In this document: positions 7,251 to 14,740 of the stretch, piece after piece
Numbering within the stretch: the first letter of the stretch is position 1
How the letters are laid out: every line of letters begins with the position of its first letter
Source: Streptomyces sp. Mut1
Lineage (GTDB): Bacteria; Actinomycetota; Actinomycetes; Streptomycetales; Streptomycetaceae
Direction of reading: 5' to 3'
Assembly (NCBI RefSeq): GCF_030719295.1
Contig: NZ_CP120997.1
Span: forward strand, 1,860,001 to 1,924,000
Length of the DNA stretch: 64,000 bases
Position numbers and translations under genes: made by a program
The notes under the pieces: model-generated
Databases searched by the model: none
Told to the model about the DNA's origin: nothing
Seen by the model: only the letters and a program-made list of their open reading frames with translations

Positions 7251-10200
7251 ATGACGGGTGCGGACGAGGGCAGGCCGGGACCGGCGGGGACGGCGCTGTG
7301 TGTGGTGTGCGAGGAGTACGCGGACGCGGCGCGGTTTCCCCGGCTCGTGGGGGCCGGGGCCCAGATGGACGAGATCGTGGGGCTGCTGGAGGGGCTGGGG
7401 TACGAGACGCGGAAGGTGGGGGGTGGGGACCCTTCGTCGGAGGCGTTCCGCAGGGAGAGCGAGGAGTGGTCCGAGGGGTGGGTGGCCACCGGTATCGCCA
7501 GACCGGCTCTCGTGATCTGGTCGGGGCACGGCGTGCGCGTCGACGGTCAGACACGGCTTGTGCTCTCGGACCTGAAGCCTGTCGCCGACCCCGGGCAGTG
7601 GAAGGCACGCGTGCGGCGGCACGGGGTCATCATCGATGATCTGGTCAGCGAGGCCGTCGGGTCCGGCGCCGAACACGTCCTGCTGGTCGTCGACACCTGT
7701 TACGCGGGCGGCGGCGCGGTTCCGGCGATGGATACGGCCCTCGGGCGCTGGGCGGAGGAGTCCGCGCCACCCGGGCACGCCAAGTGGCTGGGATTCCTTG
7801 CGAGTTGTCAGAGCCACGAGACCTCGGACGGCAGCGGTCCGCTGCTGGCCGCTCTGGCCGAGGTGCTGAGGGCAGGCCCTGCGGGCAGCGAGTACCGCTC
7901 CGCGTGGAGTGACCACAACGCCTTCGTCAGCGGCCCGGACCTGATGAGTGCCATCGCCACGCGGTGGGACGACGGCCAGGGCCAGACACCGGTTCCCGCG
8001 TCCGTGGGCGACGGACGCCCCGTCTTCCCCAACCCCCTCCACTCCCCCGGCGCCCCGGCCCGGCTCGTAGAACACCTGGTGCAGGCGGCACGCGGGGTCG
8101 GGCCCACGGAGGAGGGCTGGTTCTTCACGGGCCGTACGAGGGTGCTGGGCCGGATCGTGGAGTGGCTGGGCGAGGACGCACCCGGCCTGTTCCTGGTGAC
8201 CGGCCCCGCAGGCTGCGGGAAGTCCGCCGTGCTGGGCCGTATCGCCACGCTCGCGGACCCGGAGCAGCGCGCGAGGGCCGAGGAGAACGGCGCACTGCGC
8301 GTGGGCGACCCGGACCCCGGCGTCCGCGCGGAGCGCACCCTCGCGGCGGTGCACCTGCGCGACCTGACTCCGTTGCAGGCGTCGGAGCGGCTGGCGCGCG
8401 CCCTGGGGCTGCCCCGGCCCCGAAACACGGACGATTTCCGTGCCGAGGTACGGGAGTTGTCGCCGCAGCCGGTCCTGGTCATCGATGGCCTGGACGAGGT
8501 ACCGGCCGAGCACACGCAGAGCATGATCGAGGACCTGGTGTTCCCGCTCAGCCGGACGGTCCCGGTGCTGCTCGGTTCGCGGGAGCGCCCGTTCCGCAAC
8601 AAGCTGGAGGACAACGAGTCGCTGGTGCAGGCGCTGGCCCGGCACATCGGGGCGGGTGTCACGGCCGTCGACCTCGAAGTCGAACCGCACACGCAGAACG
8701 ACATCGGCGAGTACGTGCGGCGCCGGTGCGAGGCGGCGAGGGTCGCGGAGGGCCTGGCGCGGGACGCCGGAGCGGCGATCGCGGAGCGGGCCACAGATGT
8801 CGGGGGCGGCTTCCTGTTCGCCCGCCTGGTCACGAGTACGGTCCTGGCGCGGGTCGGCTCAGAGGAGGACGGGGCTCTGCTGACGGAGCTGCCCGACTCC
8901 ATCGACGCCGCGTTCGAGGACGAGCTGCGGGCGGTTCCCGCGCGGGTGCGGGACGACGGCACGGTGCTCCCGTCGGCGGCCTGGGACCTGTTGTCCGCGC
9001 TGGCCTGGACGGTGGGCCAGGGGATGCCTGCGGGCGGCGTGTGGGAGGCGGTGGCCGGGGCGCTGGGCGGAGGAGTCGAGTACGACGAGAGCGACGTGGA
9101 CTGGGCGCTGTCGGTCTTCGGCCGCTACATCGTGGAGGACGCGGAGGAGGGGCAGGCGGTGTATCGCCTGTACCACCGGGAGTTCGTTGCTCACCTCATG
9201 CGGCGGGAGGGGCTGGGCGGGACGGCTGCGGACGAGGTGGTGTTGCGGACGCTGGTGGAGCTGGTCAAGCGGCAGGGGCGGGTGGGTGACTGGTCGGGGG
9301 TGGACCCGTATGTGACGCGGGGACTGGTGGGGCATGCGGTGCGGTGTGGCGGGGCGGGGGTGGAAATGCTGCGGGGGGTGGTGGCTTGGGACGGGGGGTG
9401 TGGGCCGACCTACCTGGCTGCGGCCATGCACAGACTGTCCCAGGTGTTGTCGAAGTCGGGGCTGCGTGACGAGGCTCTGGTCTATTCGCGCGAGGCAGTC
9501 GATCACTACGAACAGCTATGCGCGACGAGTGCAGAGAACTACCTGCCGGATCTCGCTGCCTGCCTCAACAACCTCGCTGTCTTCCTCTCCGATATGGGGG
9601 ACCGTCAAGGCGCACTCACACCGGCCCAAAAGGCCACCAACCTCTACCGCACCCTCGCCGAACAACACCCCACAGCCTTCACCCCCGACCTCGCCGCATC
9701 ACTCAACAACCTCGCCAACCAACTCGCCAACACAGGCGACCGCCAAGGCGCACTCGCGGCGGCCCAGGATGCCGTACACATCCGACGCGCCCTCACTGAA
9801 CAACACCCCACAACCTTCACCCACGAACTCGCCACATCACTCAACAACCTCGCCGTCCGCCTCGCCGATGTGGGAGACCGCCAAGGCGCACTCGCACCCG
9901 CCCACGAAGCCACCAACCTCTACCGCACCCTCGCCGAACAACACCCCACAACCTTCACCCCCCACCTCGCCACCGCCCTCAACAACCTCGCCTACCAACT
10001 CGCCAACACAGGCGACCGCCAAGGCGCACTCGCACCCGCCCACGAAGCCACCAACCTCTACCGCACCCTCGCCGAACAACACCCCACAGCCTTCACCCCC
10101 GACCTCGCCGGTTCCCTCAACAACCTTGCCAATCGCCTCGCCGGTGTGGGAGACCGCCGAGGCGCACTCGTGGCGGCCCAGGATGCCGTACACATTCGAC

Positions 10201-12290
10201 GCGCCCTCACTGAACAACACCCCACAGCCTTCACCCACGACCTCGCCGCATCACTCAGCAACCTCGCCAATCGCCTCGCCGATGTGGGAGACCGCCAAGG
10301 TGCACTCGCACCCGCCCACGAAGCCACCGACATCTACCGCACCCTCGCCGAACAACACCCCACAGCCTTCACCCACGACCTCGCCACCGCCCTCAACAAC
10401 CTCGCCTACCAACTCGCCAACACAGGCGACCGCCAAGGTGCACTCGCACCCGCCCACGAAGCCACCAACCTCTACCGCACCCTCGCCGAACAACACCCCA
10501 CAGCCTTCACCCCCGACCTCGCCGGCATTCTCAACAACCTCGCCAACCACCTTGCCGATATGGGAGACCACCAAGGCGCACTCGCACCCGCCCACGAAGC
10601 CACCGACATCTACCGCACCCTCGCCGAACAACACCCCACAGCCTTCACCCCCCACCTCGCCGGCTCCCTCAGCAACCTCGCCAACCACCTTGGCAATGTG
10701 GGAGACCACCAAGGCGCACTCGCACCCGCTCACGAGGCCGTACACATCCGACGCGCCCTCGCCGAACAACACCCCACAACCTTCACCCACGACCTCGCCG
10801 CATCACTCAACAACCTCGCCAACTGCCTCGCCAGTGTGGGAGACCACCAAGGCGCACTCGCACCGGCCCACGAAGCGGCCAACCTCTACCGCGCCCTCGC
10901 CCAACAACACCCCACAGCCTTCACCCCCCACCTCGCCACCGCCCTCAGCAATCTCGCCAGCCGCCTCGCCGATGTGGGAGACCGCCAAGGCGCACTCGCA
11001 CCCGCTCACGAGGCCGTACACATCCGACGCGCCCTCGCCGAACAACACCCCACAACCTTCACCCACGACCTCGCCGCATCACTCAACAACCTCGCCAACT
11101 GCCTCGCCAGTGTGGGAGACCGCCGAGGCGCACTCACGGCGGCCCACGAAGCCGTACAACTCCGACGCGCCCTCGCCGAACAACACCCCACAACCTTCAC
11201 CCCCCACCTCGCCGCATCACTCAACAACCTCGCCAACCAACTCGCAGACTCTGGAGACCTGTCGGGTGCAATCCATGCCTACGAGCGCGTCATCGCCGAC
11301 CTCAGCCCCAAGCGCCCGACAGCAGGCCGCGCCATCACTCTCGAACGGGACACGTTTCTGATCAGCAGGACGGAGTGTTCTGCCCCAGCCGGCCTGCGAG
11401 GTCTCGCTCGATTGGCGAGCACCCCAACCGCAGAAGTACCGGACCAAGTGACATTCCGAGCCCGGGGAATACTCCGCCGACGCGTACAGGAAAGTGCTGC
11501 ACACCACGAGGAGTTAACAACCATCTGGCAGGACGAAACCGCCGGGTCGCTTCCCGCTTGGCTGGCGCTTTCCCCCGAGGCACTGGACACAGTCGCCAAG
11601 TGGCTGACCTCACCCACCTGGTCCGACTCGTACACCCACTGGACCGAACACGCCGAGCTCCTGAGTGACCCCGAAGCCGCAGCAGCCCTCACCGAATACG
11701 CGCTCCTCGACCCCGAGGCCGTAGCCGAATACGAGGCGCTCCGGGAGGAAATCCTCACCCGAGGCGCACCCGCCGCCTACCACCCCCTCATCGTCGGCGA
11801 GCAGTTGGCCGACTGGGCGGCTTCCACCACCTGGGAGGAGTCCGAACAGTTCCTCCGAGCCCACCCGGACCTCCTCGCCACCGACCCGCCCGCCTTCGCC
11901 CCGCCCACTCCGGCCGCCCTCCTCCACGCAGCCCGCACCCACGACATCCCCACGGCCTACGCCCTCGTACGCGACCGCACCGCCCTCCAGCAGCACATCG
12001 ACAACGCCCTCACCAGCGGCGACGCCGAAGCCCTCCGCCACGCGGCCTCCATCGAGTACGAGGTGTACGACGACCAGCTCTCCGCCCACACCCACCACCA
12101 GGCCGCCCTGCTCCTCGCAGGCACCCCCGACGAGGCCGACCCCGAAAGCCTCGCCCCCCTCGTCGCCGACGCCTCACCCGACACCCGCAACCGGCTGATC
12201 TCCGAGACCGCCGCCCTGAGCGCGGCGCACGCGCCCCAGCACGCCGCGCACTGGGCGCGGATCATTCAGGCACTGGCCACCACCGGGTGA
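7251..12290 (+). CDS. caspase-like protease-NACHT/STAND ATPase-TPR repeat protein (paralogue 1)
   Basis: A 1679-aa NLR-like protein. Residues 1 to about 265 are a peptidase C14 (caspase-like) domain with the catalytic pair His93 (IWSGHGV) and Cys150 (VVDTCYAG). A STAND/NACHT ATPase follows, with Walker A GPAGCGKS (318-325) and Walker B LVIDGLDE (409-416), then a helical arm to about 745. Thirteen 46-aa TPR-like repeats of the pattern LYRTLAEQHPTAFTPDLA run over residues about 752-1349, and a C-terminal domain of about 300 residues belongs to no family I can name. In such proteins the repeats sense a ligand and ATP-driven assembly activates the protease. A rare TTA codon (11514-11516) encodes Leu1422. 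The 3' end overlaps the CHAT-like gene by 4 nt. Confidence 0.88.
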   Translation: MTGADEGRPGPAGTALCVVCEEYADAARFPRLVGAGAQMDEIVGLLEGLGYETRKVGGGDPSSEAFRRESEEWSEGWVATGIARPALVIWSGHGVRVDGQTRLVLSDLKPVADPGQWKARVRRHGVIIDDLVSEAVGSGAEHVLLVVDTCYAGGGAVPAMDTALGRWAEESAPPGHAKWLGFLASCQSHETSDGSGPLLAALAEVLRAGPAGSEYRSAWSDHNAFVSGPDLMSAIATRWDDGQGQTPVPASVGDGRPVFPNPLHSPGAPARLVEHLVQAARGVGPTEEGWFFTGRTRVLGRIVEWLGEDAPGLFLVTGPAGCGKSAVLGRIATLADPEQRARAEENGALRVGDPDPGVRAERTLAAVHLRDLTPLQASERLARALGLPRPRNTDDFRAEVRELSPQPVLVIDGLDEVPAEHTQSMIEDLVFPLSRTVPVLLGSRERPFRNKLEDNESLVQALARHIGAGVTAVDLEVEPHTQNDIGEYVRRRCEAARVAEGLARDAGAAIAERATDVGGGFLFARLVTSTVLARVGSEEDGALLTELPDSIDAAFEDELRAVPARVRDDGTVLPSAAWDLLSALAWTVGQGMPAGGVWEAVAGALGGGVEYDESDVDWALSVFGRYIVEDAEEGQAVYRLYHREFVAHLMRREGLGGTAADEVVLRTLVELVKRQGRVGDWSGVDPYVTRGLVGHAVRCGGAGVEMLRGVVAWDGGCGPTYLAAAMHRLSQVLSKSGLRDEALVYSREAVDHYEQLCATSAENYLPDLAACLNNLAVFLSDMGDRQGALTPAQKATNLYRTLAEQHPTAFTPDLAASLNNLANQLANTGDRQGALAAAQDAVHIRRALTEQHPTTFTHELATSLNNLAVRLADVGDRQGALAPAHEATNLYRTLAEQHPTTFTPHLATALNNLAYQLANTGDRQGALAPAHEATNLYRTLAEQHPTAFTPDLAGSLNNLANRLAGVGDRRGALVAAQDAVHIRRALTEQHPTAFTHDLAASLSNLANRLADVGDRQGALAPAHEATDIYRTLAEQHPTAFTHDLATALNNLAYQLANTGDRQGALAPAHEATNLYRTLAEQHPTAFTPDLAGILNNLANHLADMGDHQGALAPAHEATDIYRTLAEQHPTAFTPHLAGSLSNLANHLGNVGDHQGALAPAHEAVHIRRALAEQHPTTFTHDLAASLNNLANCLASVGDHQGALAPAHEAANLYRALAQQHPTAFTPHLATALSNLASRLADVGDRQGALAPAHEAVHIRRALAEQHPTTFTHDLAASLNNLANCLASVGDRRGALTAAHEAVQLRRALAEQHPTTFTPHLAASLNNLANQLADSGDLSGAIHAYERVIADLSPKRPTAGRAITLERDTFLISRTECSAPAGLRGLARLASTPTAEVPDQVTFRARGILRRRVQESAAHHEELTTIWQDETAGSLPAWLALSPEALDTVAKWLTSPTWSDSYTHWTEHAELLSDPEAAAALTEYALLDPEAVAEYEALREEILTRGAPAAYHPLIVGEQLADWAASTTWEESEQFLRAHPDLLATDPPAFAPPTPAALLHAARTHDIPTAYALVRDRTALQQHIDNALTSGDAEALRHAASIEYEVYDDQLSAHTHHQAALLLAGTPDEADPESLAPLVADASPDTRNRLISETAALSAAHAPQHAAHWARIIQALATTG
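9642..11297 (+). repeat. in-frame tandem array of 138-bp units
   Basis: Twelve consecutive 138-bp units (46 codons each) start at 9642, 9780, 9918 and so on to 11160, with no indel between them. Blocks such as CTCGCCGAACAACACCCC recur in most units at DNA level. A more divergent unit precedes the array, and the last one drifts at its end. The units encode the TPR-like repeats of the caspase-NACHT protein. The near identity indicates recent expansion or gene conversion. Confidence 0.9.
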
Positions 12291-12981
12291 CGACCGCCGT
12301 CTGTCTCGTGCTCGCCGCCTCGCCCGAGGCCGGCCGGGCGCCCGCGCTCCATGAGGAGCACCGGGACGTGCAGCGCAGCGTCACGCACGCCCGGTTCGGG
12401 CACCTGTTCCGGCTCGACGTCCTGCCGGCCGCTCGGGCCGAGGATCTGGTGCAGTACCTGGCGGCCACCGTGCCGCACGTCCTGCACTTCGCGGGGCGCG
12501 GCACGCCCGAGGCGGGCCCCGCTTCGTCACCGACGACGGCGGCGAGGCGCCCGTTGCCCTGGACGGGTTACGCGACTGCGTCGCCGACGCCGCCCCGCTC
12601 GGGCTGCGGCTGGTGGTCCTCAACGCGTGCTGGACGGAGCCGTTGGCCAAGGAGATGGCCGGCCTCGTCCCCGTGGCCATCGGGTGGGAGGGGCAGGTCC
12701 CCCACGCGCACGCGTGTACGTACGCCCGGGTCTTCTACCGCAACCTCGCCGAGGGCGACTCCGTGCTGAGCGCCCACGCCACCGCCTGCAAGCTGCTCGC
12801 GCTCATCGGCTGCACCACGCCGCCGGTGCTGCACAGCACTCCGGGCCACCTCCCCGAGGCCCACTTCCTGATCGCCGCCTCCGACCGCCCCGTCCCGCCG
12901 GGCAAGCCGCTCAAGCCTCGCTGGTACCGGCCCCCGGGGCCGCCGCGCAAGCCGTGGTTTCCTCGTCCTCCGGAGACGTGA
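12287..12981 (+). pseudogene. CHAT-like protease-fold gene, frameshifted and lacking the catalytic His
   Basis: Translation starts at a GTG that overlaps the stop of the caspase gene (GTGA), so the gene is coupled to it. Frame 2 gives a CHAT-like N-terminus up to VPHVLHFAGRG; from about 12514-12520 (a GGGCCCC run) the similarity continues in frame 1 (RFVTDDGGEAPVALDG, then VVLNACWTE) to the stop at 12981. Joined, it would encode about 231 residues. The motif that is normally HFxGHG reads HFAGRG, so the catalytic His is Arg, while the NAC cysteine remains. A TTA codon (12568-12570) lies in the second part. It is either a decaying gene or an inactive scaffold hit by a one-base sequencing error; the rest of the frame is intact. 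Confidence 0.7.
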
Positions 12982-13276
12982 GGGCCGGAGCCAGCCGGTA
13001 CCCCCGGCTCTCCGCGATCCGCAGGGTGTCCCGCAACGACTCCGCCAGCCGCACCCCGGTGAACCGCAACTCGCGCGTCCCCACGCCCGTTTCGGCCAAC
13101 AACGCCCGCGCCTCGGTCAGGACGTACTGGGCCGAGTCGAGCAGGTCCGCCTCCACCTCGTCGGCCAGGAGCGACATCCGGCTGCCCGGGTCGTCGGTGC
13201 TCAGGTAGCACGGCGCCCCGCTCTCGCCGACCCATGGGAGCAACCTCATCGGGCTCCCCTGCGCGTCGAACATCAT
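12911..13276 (-). CDS. small hypothetical protein divergent from XRE regulator
   Basis: A 121-aa soluble, acidic protein (starts MMFDAQGSPMRLLPWVGESG; contains YLSTDDPGSRMSLLADEVEADLL). Residues about 30-90 look helical. GGAGGCGGAG precedes the ATG. From memory, Streptomyces genomes often carry such a short protein divergent from an XRE/DUF397 pair, which is the arrangement here. Its 3' end overlaps the end of the CHAT-like gene by 71 nt on the opposite strand, so one of the two tails may be shorter in life. I assign no function. Confidence 0.65.
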   Translation of the reverse strand: MMFDAQGSPMRLLPWVGESGAPCYLSTDDPGSRMSLLADEVEADLLDSAQYVLTEARALLAETGVGTRELRFTGVRLAESLRDTLRIAESRGYRLAPALTSPEDEETTACAAAPGAGTSEA

Positions 13277-13426
13277 GTCGTCTCCGCCTCCGTTCGAGGA
13301 GCACTCTGGCCCCCGGTCGCACCCGCTGGTTACGGTGTGTGCCGCAATCGTCGCGCTGCGGCGGGTCGCAGCAACAGGCCCGCCCCGTCCCGACGTTCAG
13401 CGCGGGACACACGGAAGGCGCGCTCC

Positions 13427-14254
13427 ATGACGTTCAGACCCCAGCCACTCACGCCCTACCTCTCCGCCCGCCACTACTTCGGCTCGGAGCAGCGCCGCCA
13501 CCGCGAGCGCGCGGACCTCTCCCTCGTACAGCTGGCGGACATCCTCAACTCCAGCAAGAGCACCCTCGCCCGGATCGAGACGGCGGAACTGATGCCGCCA
13601 CCGGACATTCCCAGCCGACTGGACACGGCATTCGGGACGGACAGGCACTTCCATGGGCTCTACGAACTCGCCCGCCGCGAGATCCACCCCGACCAGTACC
13701 AGCGGTACATGGACTTCGAGGCTCGGGCCGAGGTCATAGAGCAGTACGGCGCGCAGGCGCTGCCCGGCTTGTTACAGACCGAGGAGTACGCGCGCACGTT
13801 CCTCCGCTGCCAGGAGGACCTGAGCGAGGAAGTGATCGAGGAACGCGTCACCGCGCGCATGTCCCGGCAGGAGCGGCAGCGTTCAGAGAATCCGCCGTTC
13901 CGATGGGCAGTCATCGACGAAGCCGTACTACGGAGGCAGATGGGCAGCCGGGCCTGCATGTACCAGCAACTGGCCTCGCTGCTGGAGCAAGTGGATACTC
14001 CGAACAGTAAAGTTCAGGTGATGCCGTTCAGTGCGGGACTCCACTCGCTCCTGGGTGGCGCGCTGACTCTGCTGACCCTGCCGGACGGCACCTCGGTGGC
14101 GTACGAGGAGAGCATCCAGGCCGGTCATCTCTACGAGGACCCGGCCGCGGTGAAGAGGTGGCGGCGGCAGTACGAGGTACTGCGCGCCAACTCGCTCCCC
14201 CTGGCCGAGTCGGCGGAACTGATCCGTACCGTGATGGAGGACTTCCGACCATGA
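13427..14254 (+). CDS. XRE-family regulator with DUF5753-like domain (Scr1 type)
   Basis: A 275-aa DNA-binding protein. An N-terminal helix-turn-helix (about 20-75; RERADLSLVQLADILNSSKS) is followed by a large C-terminal domain with the actinobacterial motif ALPGLLQTEEYARTF and, later, VQVMPFSAGLHSLLGG. GGAAGG lies about 10 nt before the ATG. Its stop overlaps the ATG of the DUF397 gene (ATGA), forming the common Streptomyces XRE/DUF397 pair, some of which influence development and antibiotic production. Leu116 is encoded by TTA (13772-13774), implying dependence on the bldA tRNA. Whether it controls the flanking caspase genes is unknown. Confidence 0.88.
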   Translation: MTFRPQPLTPYLSARHYFGSEQRRHRERADLSLVQLADILNSSKSTLARIETAELMPPPDIPSRLDTAFGTDRHFHGLYELARREIHPDQYQRYMDFEARAEVIEQYGAQALPGLLQTEEYARTFLRCQEDLSEEVIEERVTARMSRQERQRSENPPFRWAVIDEAVLRRQMGSRACMYQQLASLLEQVDTPNSKVQVMPFSAGLHSLLGGALTLLTLPDGTSVAYEESIQAGHLYEDPAAVKRWRRQYEVLRANSLPLAESAELIRTVMEDFRP

Positions 14255-14445
14255 CTCACTCCCCCGAGCTGAGTACCGCCCGCTGGCGCCGCAGCAGCTA
14301 CAGCAATTCCAACGGGGGCGAATGCGTCGAGATCAGCGACGACTTCCCCGGCATCGTCCCCGTACGCGACAGCAAGAACCCCACCGGCCCCGCCCTCGTC
14401 GTCCAGGCCGCAGCCTGGACCGAGTTCGTCACGTTCCTCAAGTAG
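14251..14445 (+). CDS. DUF397 small protein, partner of XRE regulator
   Basis: A 64-aa protein with the DUF397 hallmarks: WRRSSYSNSNGGECVEI near residues 13-29, then VPVRDSKNPTGPALVV and a final WTEFVTFLK. It starts inside the stop codon of the XRE gene, so the two are translationally coupled. In characterised pairs the small protein and the XRE protein form a toxin-antitoxin-like or regulator-antagonist pair; here that role is inferred from family and arrangement. A strong terminator follows. Confidence 0.9.
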   Translation: MTHSPELSTARWRRSSYSNSNGGECVEISDDFPGIVPVRDSKNPTGPALVVQAAAWTEFVTFLK

Positions 14446-14463
14446 GGGCTCGGAAACAGCGCA

Positions 14464-14499
14464 ACGGCCTGTCCCACACGCGGGTGTGGGACAGGCCGT
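14464..14499 (+). terminator. terminator after XRE/DUF397 operon
   Basis: A perfect 15-bp stem (14464-14478 with 14485-14499, extended by one C-G pair) is followed by the T-rich TCTTCCTTT. It isolates the XRE/DUF397 operon from the second caspase promoter. Its CCTGTCCC arm resembles that of the terminator after the second caspase gene. Confidence 0.85.
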
Positions 14500-14580
14500 C
14501 TTCCTTTGCGCCCGGCACCTGGCCGAACCTCCGCACCGCCCGAACTCGCCCTTACCACCCGAGGGCTGGAAACAGCCGAG

Positions 14581-14626
14581 TTTGTCCGGACCGGCCCCGG
14601 GGCGCCCCATCCGTGCGTACGCTGCT
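14581..14626 (+). promoter_or_regulatory. promoter box of second caspase gene, copy 2
   Basis: TTTGTCCGGACCGGCCC (14581-14597), 20 nt, TACGCTGCT (14618-14626): both blocks and their spacing match the element at 5762-5807, while the 20-nt spacer differs. Similarity continues weakly for about 25 nt, to a GTG placed alike in both loci. Conserved ends with a diverged spacer argue that the ends are bound by protein. Confidence 0.65.
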
Positions 14627-14638
14627 TTCTTCATCGGC

Positions 14639-14740
14639 GTGAGTACGGAGCGGGCCCGCTTGCACACGCAGCGTGTCCGGCGATCGGTGATGACCTCTCT
14701 GATGCTGGTACGGGAAGGCGAAGCGAACGATGGCGTATGA
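14639..14740 (+). CDS. possible upstream ORF overlapping the caspase gene start
   Basis: A 33-codon frame starts at a GTG 21 nt downstream of the -10-like TACGCT and ends with a TGA 11 nt inside the caspase gene, in another frame. The GTG aligns with the GTG at 5824 in the other locus. The product is basic at first (MSTERARLHTQRVRRS) and resembles nothing I know. It could couple translation to the caspase gene, or be chance. Confidence 0.25.
   Translation: MSTERARLHTQRVRRSVMTSLMLVREGEANDGV

Noticed and set aside
5182..7608. 808-codon minus-strand frame opposite nadA and the lipase
   Set aside because: Spans two unrelated genes and has Arg/Pro-rich junk composition.
10251..10790. Minus-strand frames with 46-residue Gly/Val/Cys-rich repeats (for example CGVLFGEGA)
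   Set aside because: They are antisense readings of the 138-bp repeats; the repeat structure comes from the coding strand.
9642..11297. CRISPR array
   Set aside because: The 138-bp units are contiguous, in frame and encode TPR-like repeats; there are no short repeats with unique spacers and no cas genes.
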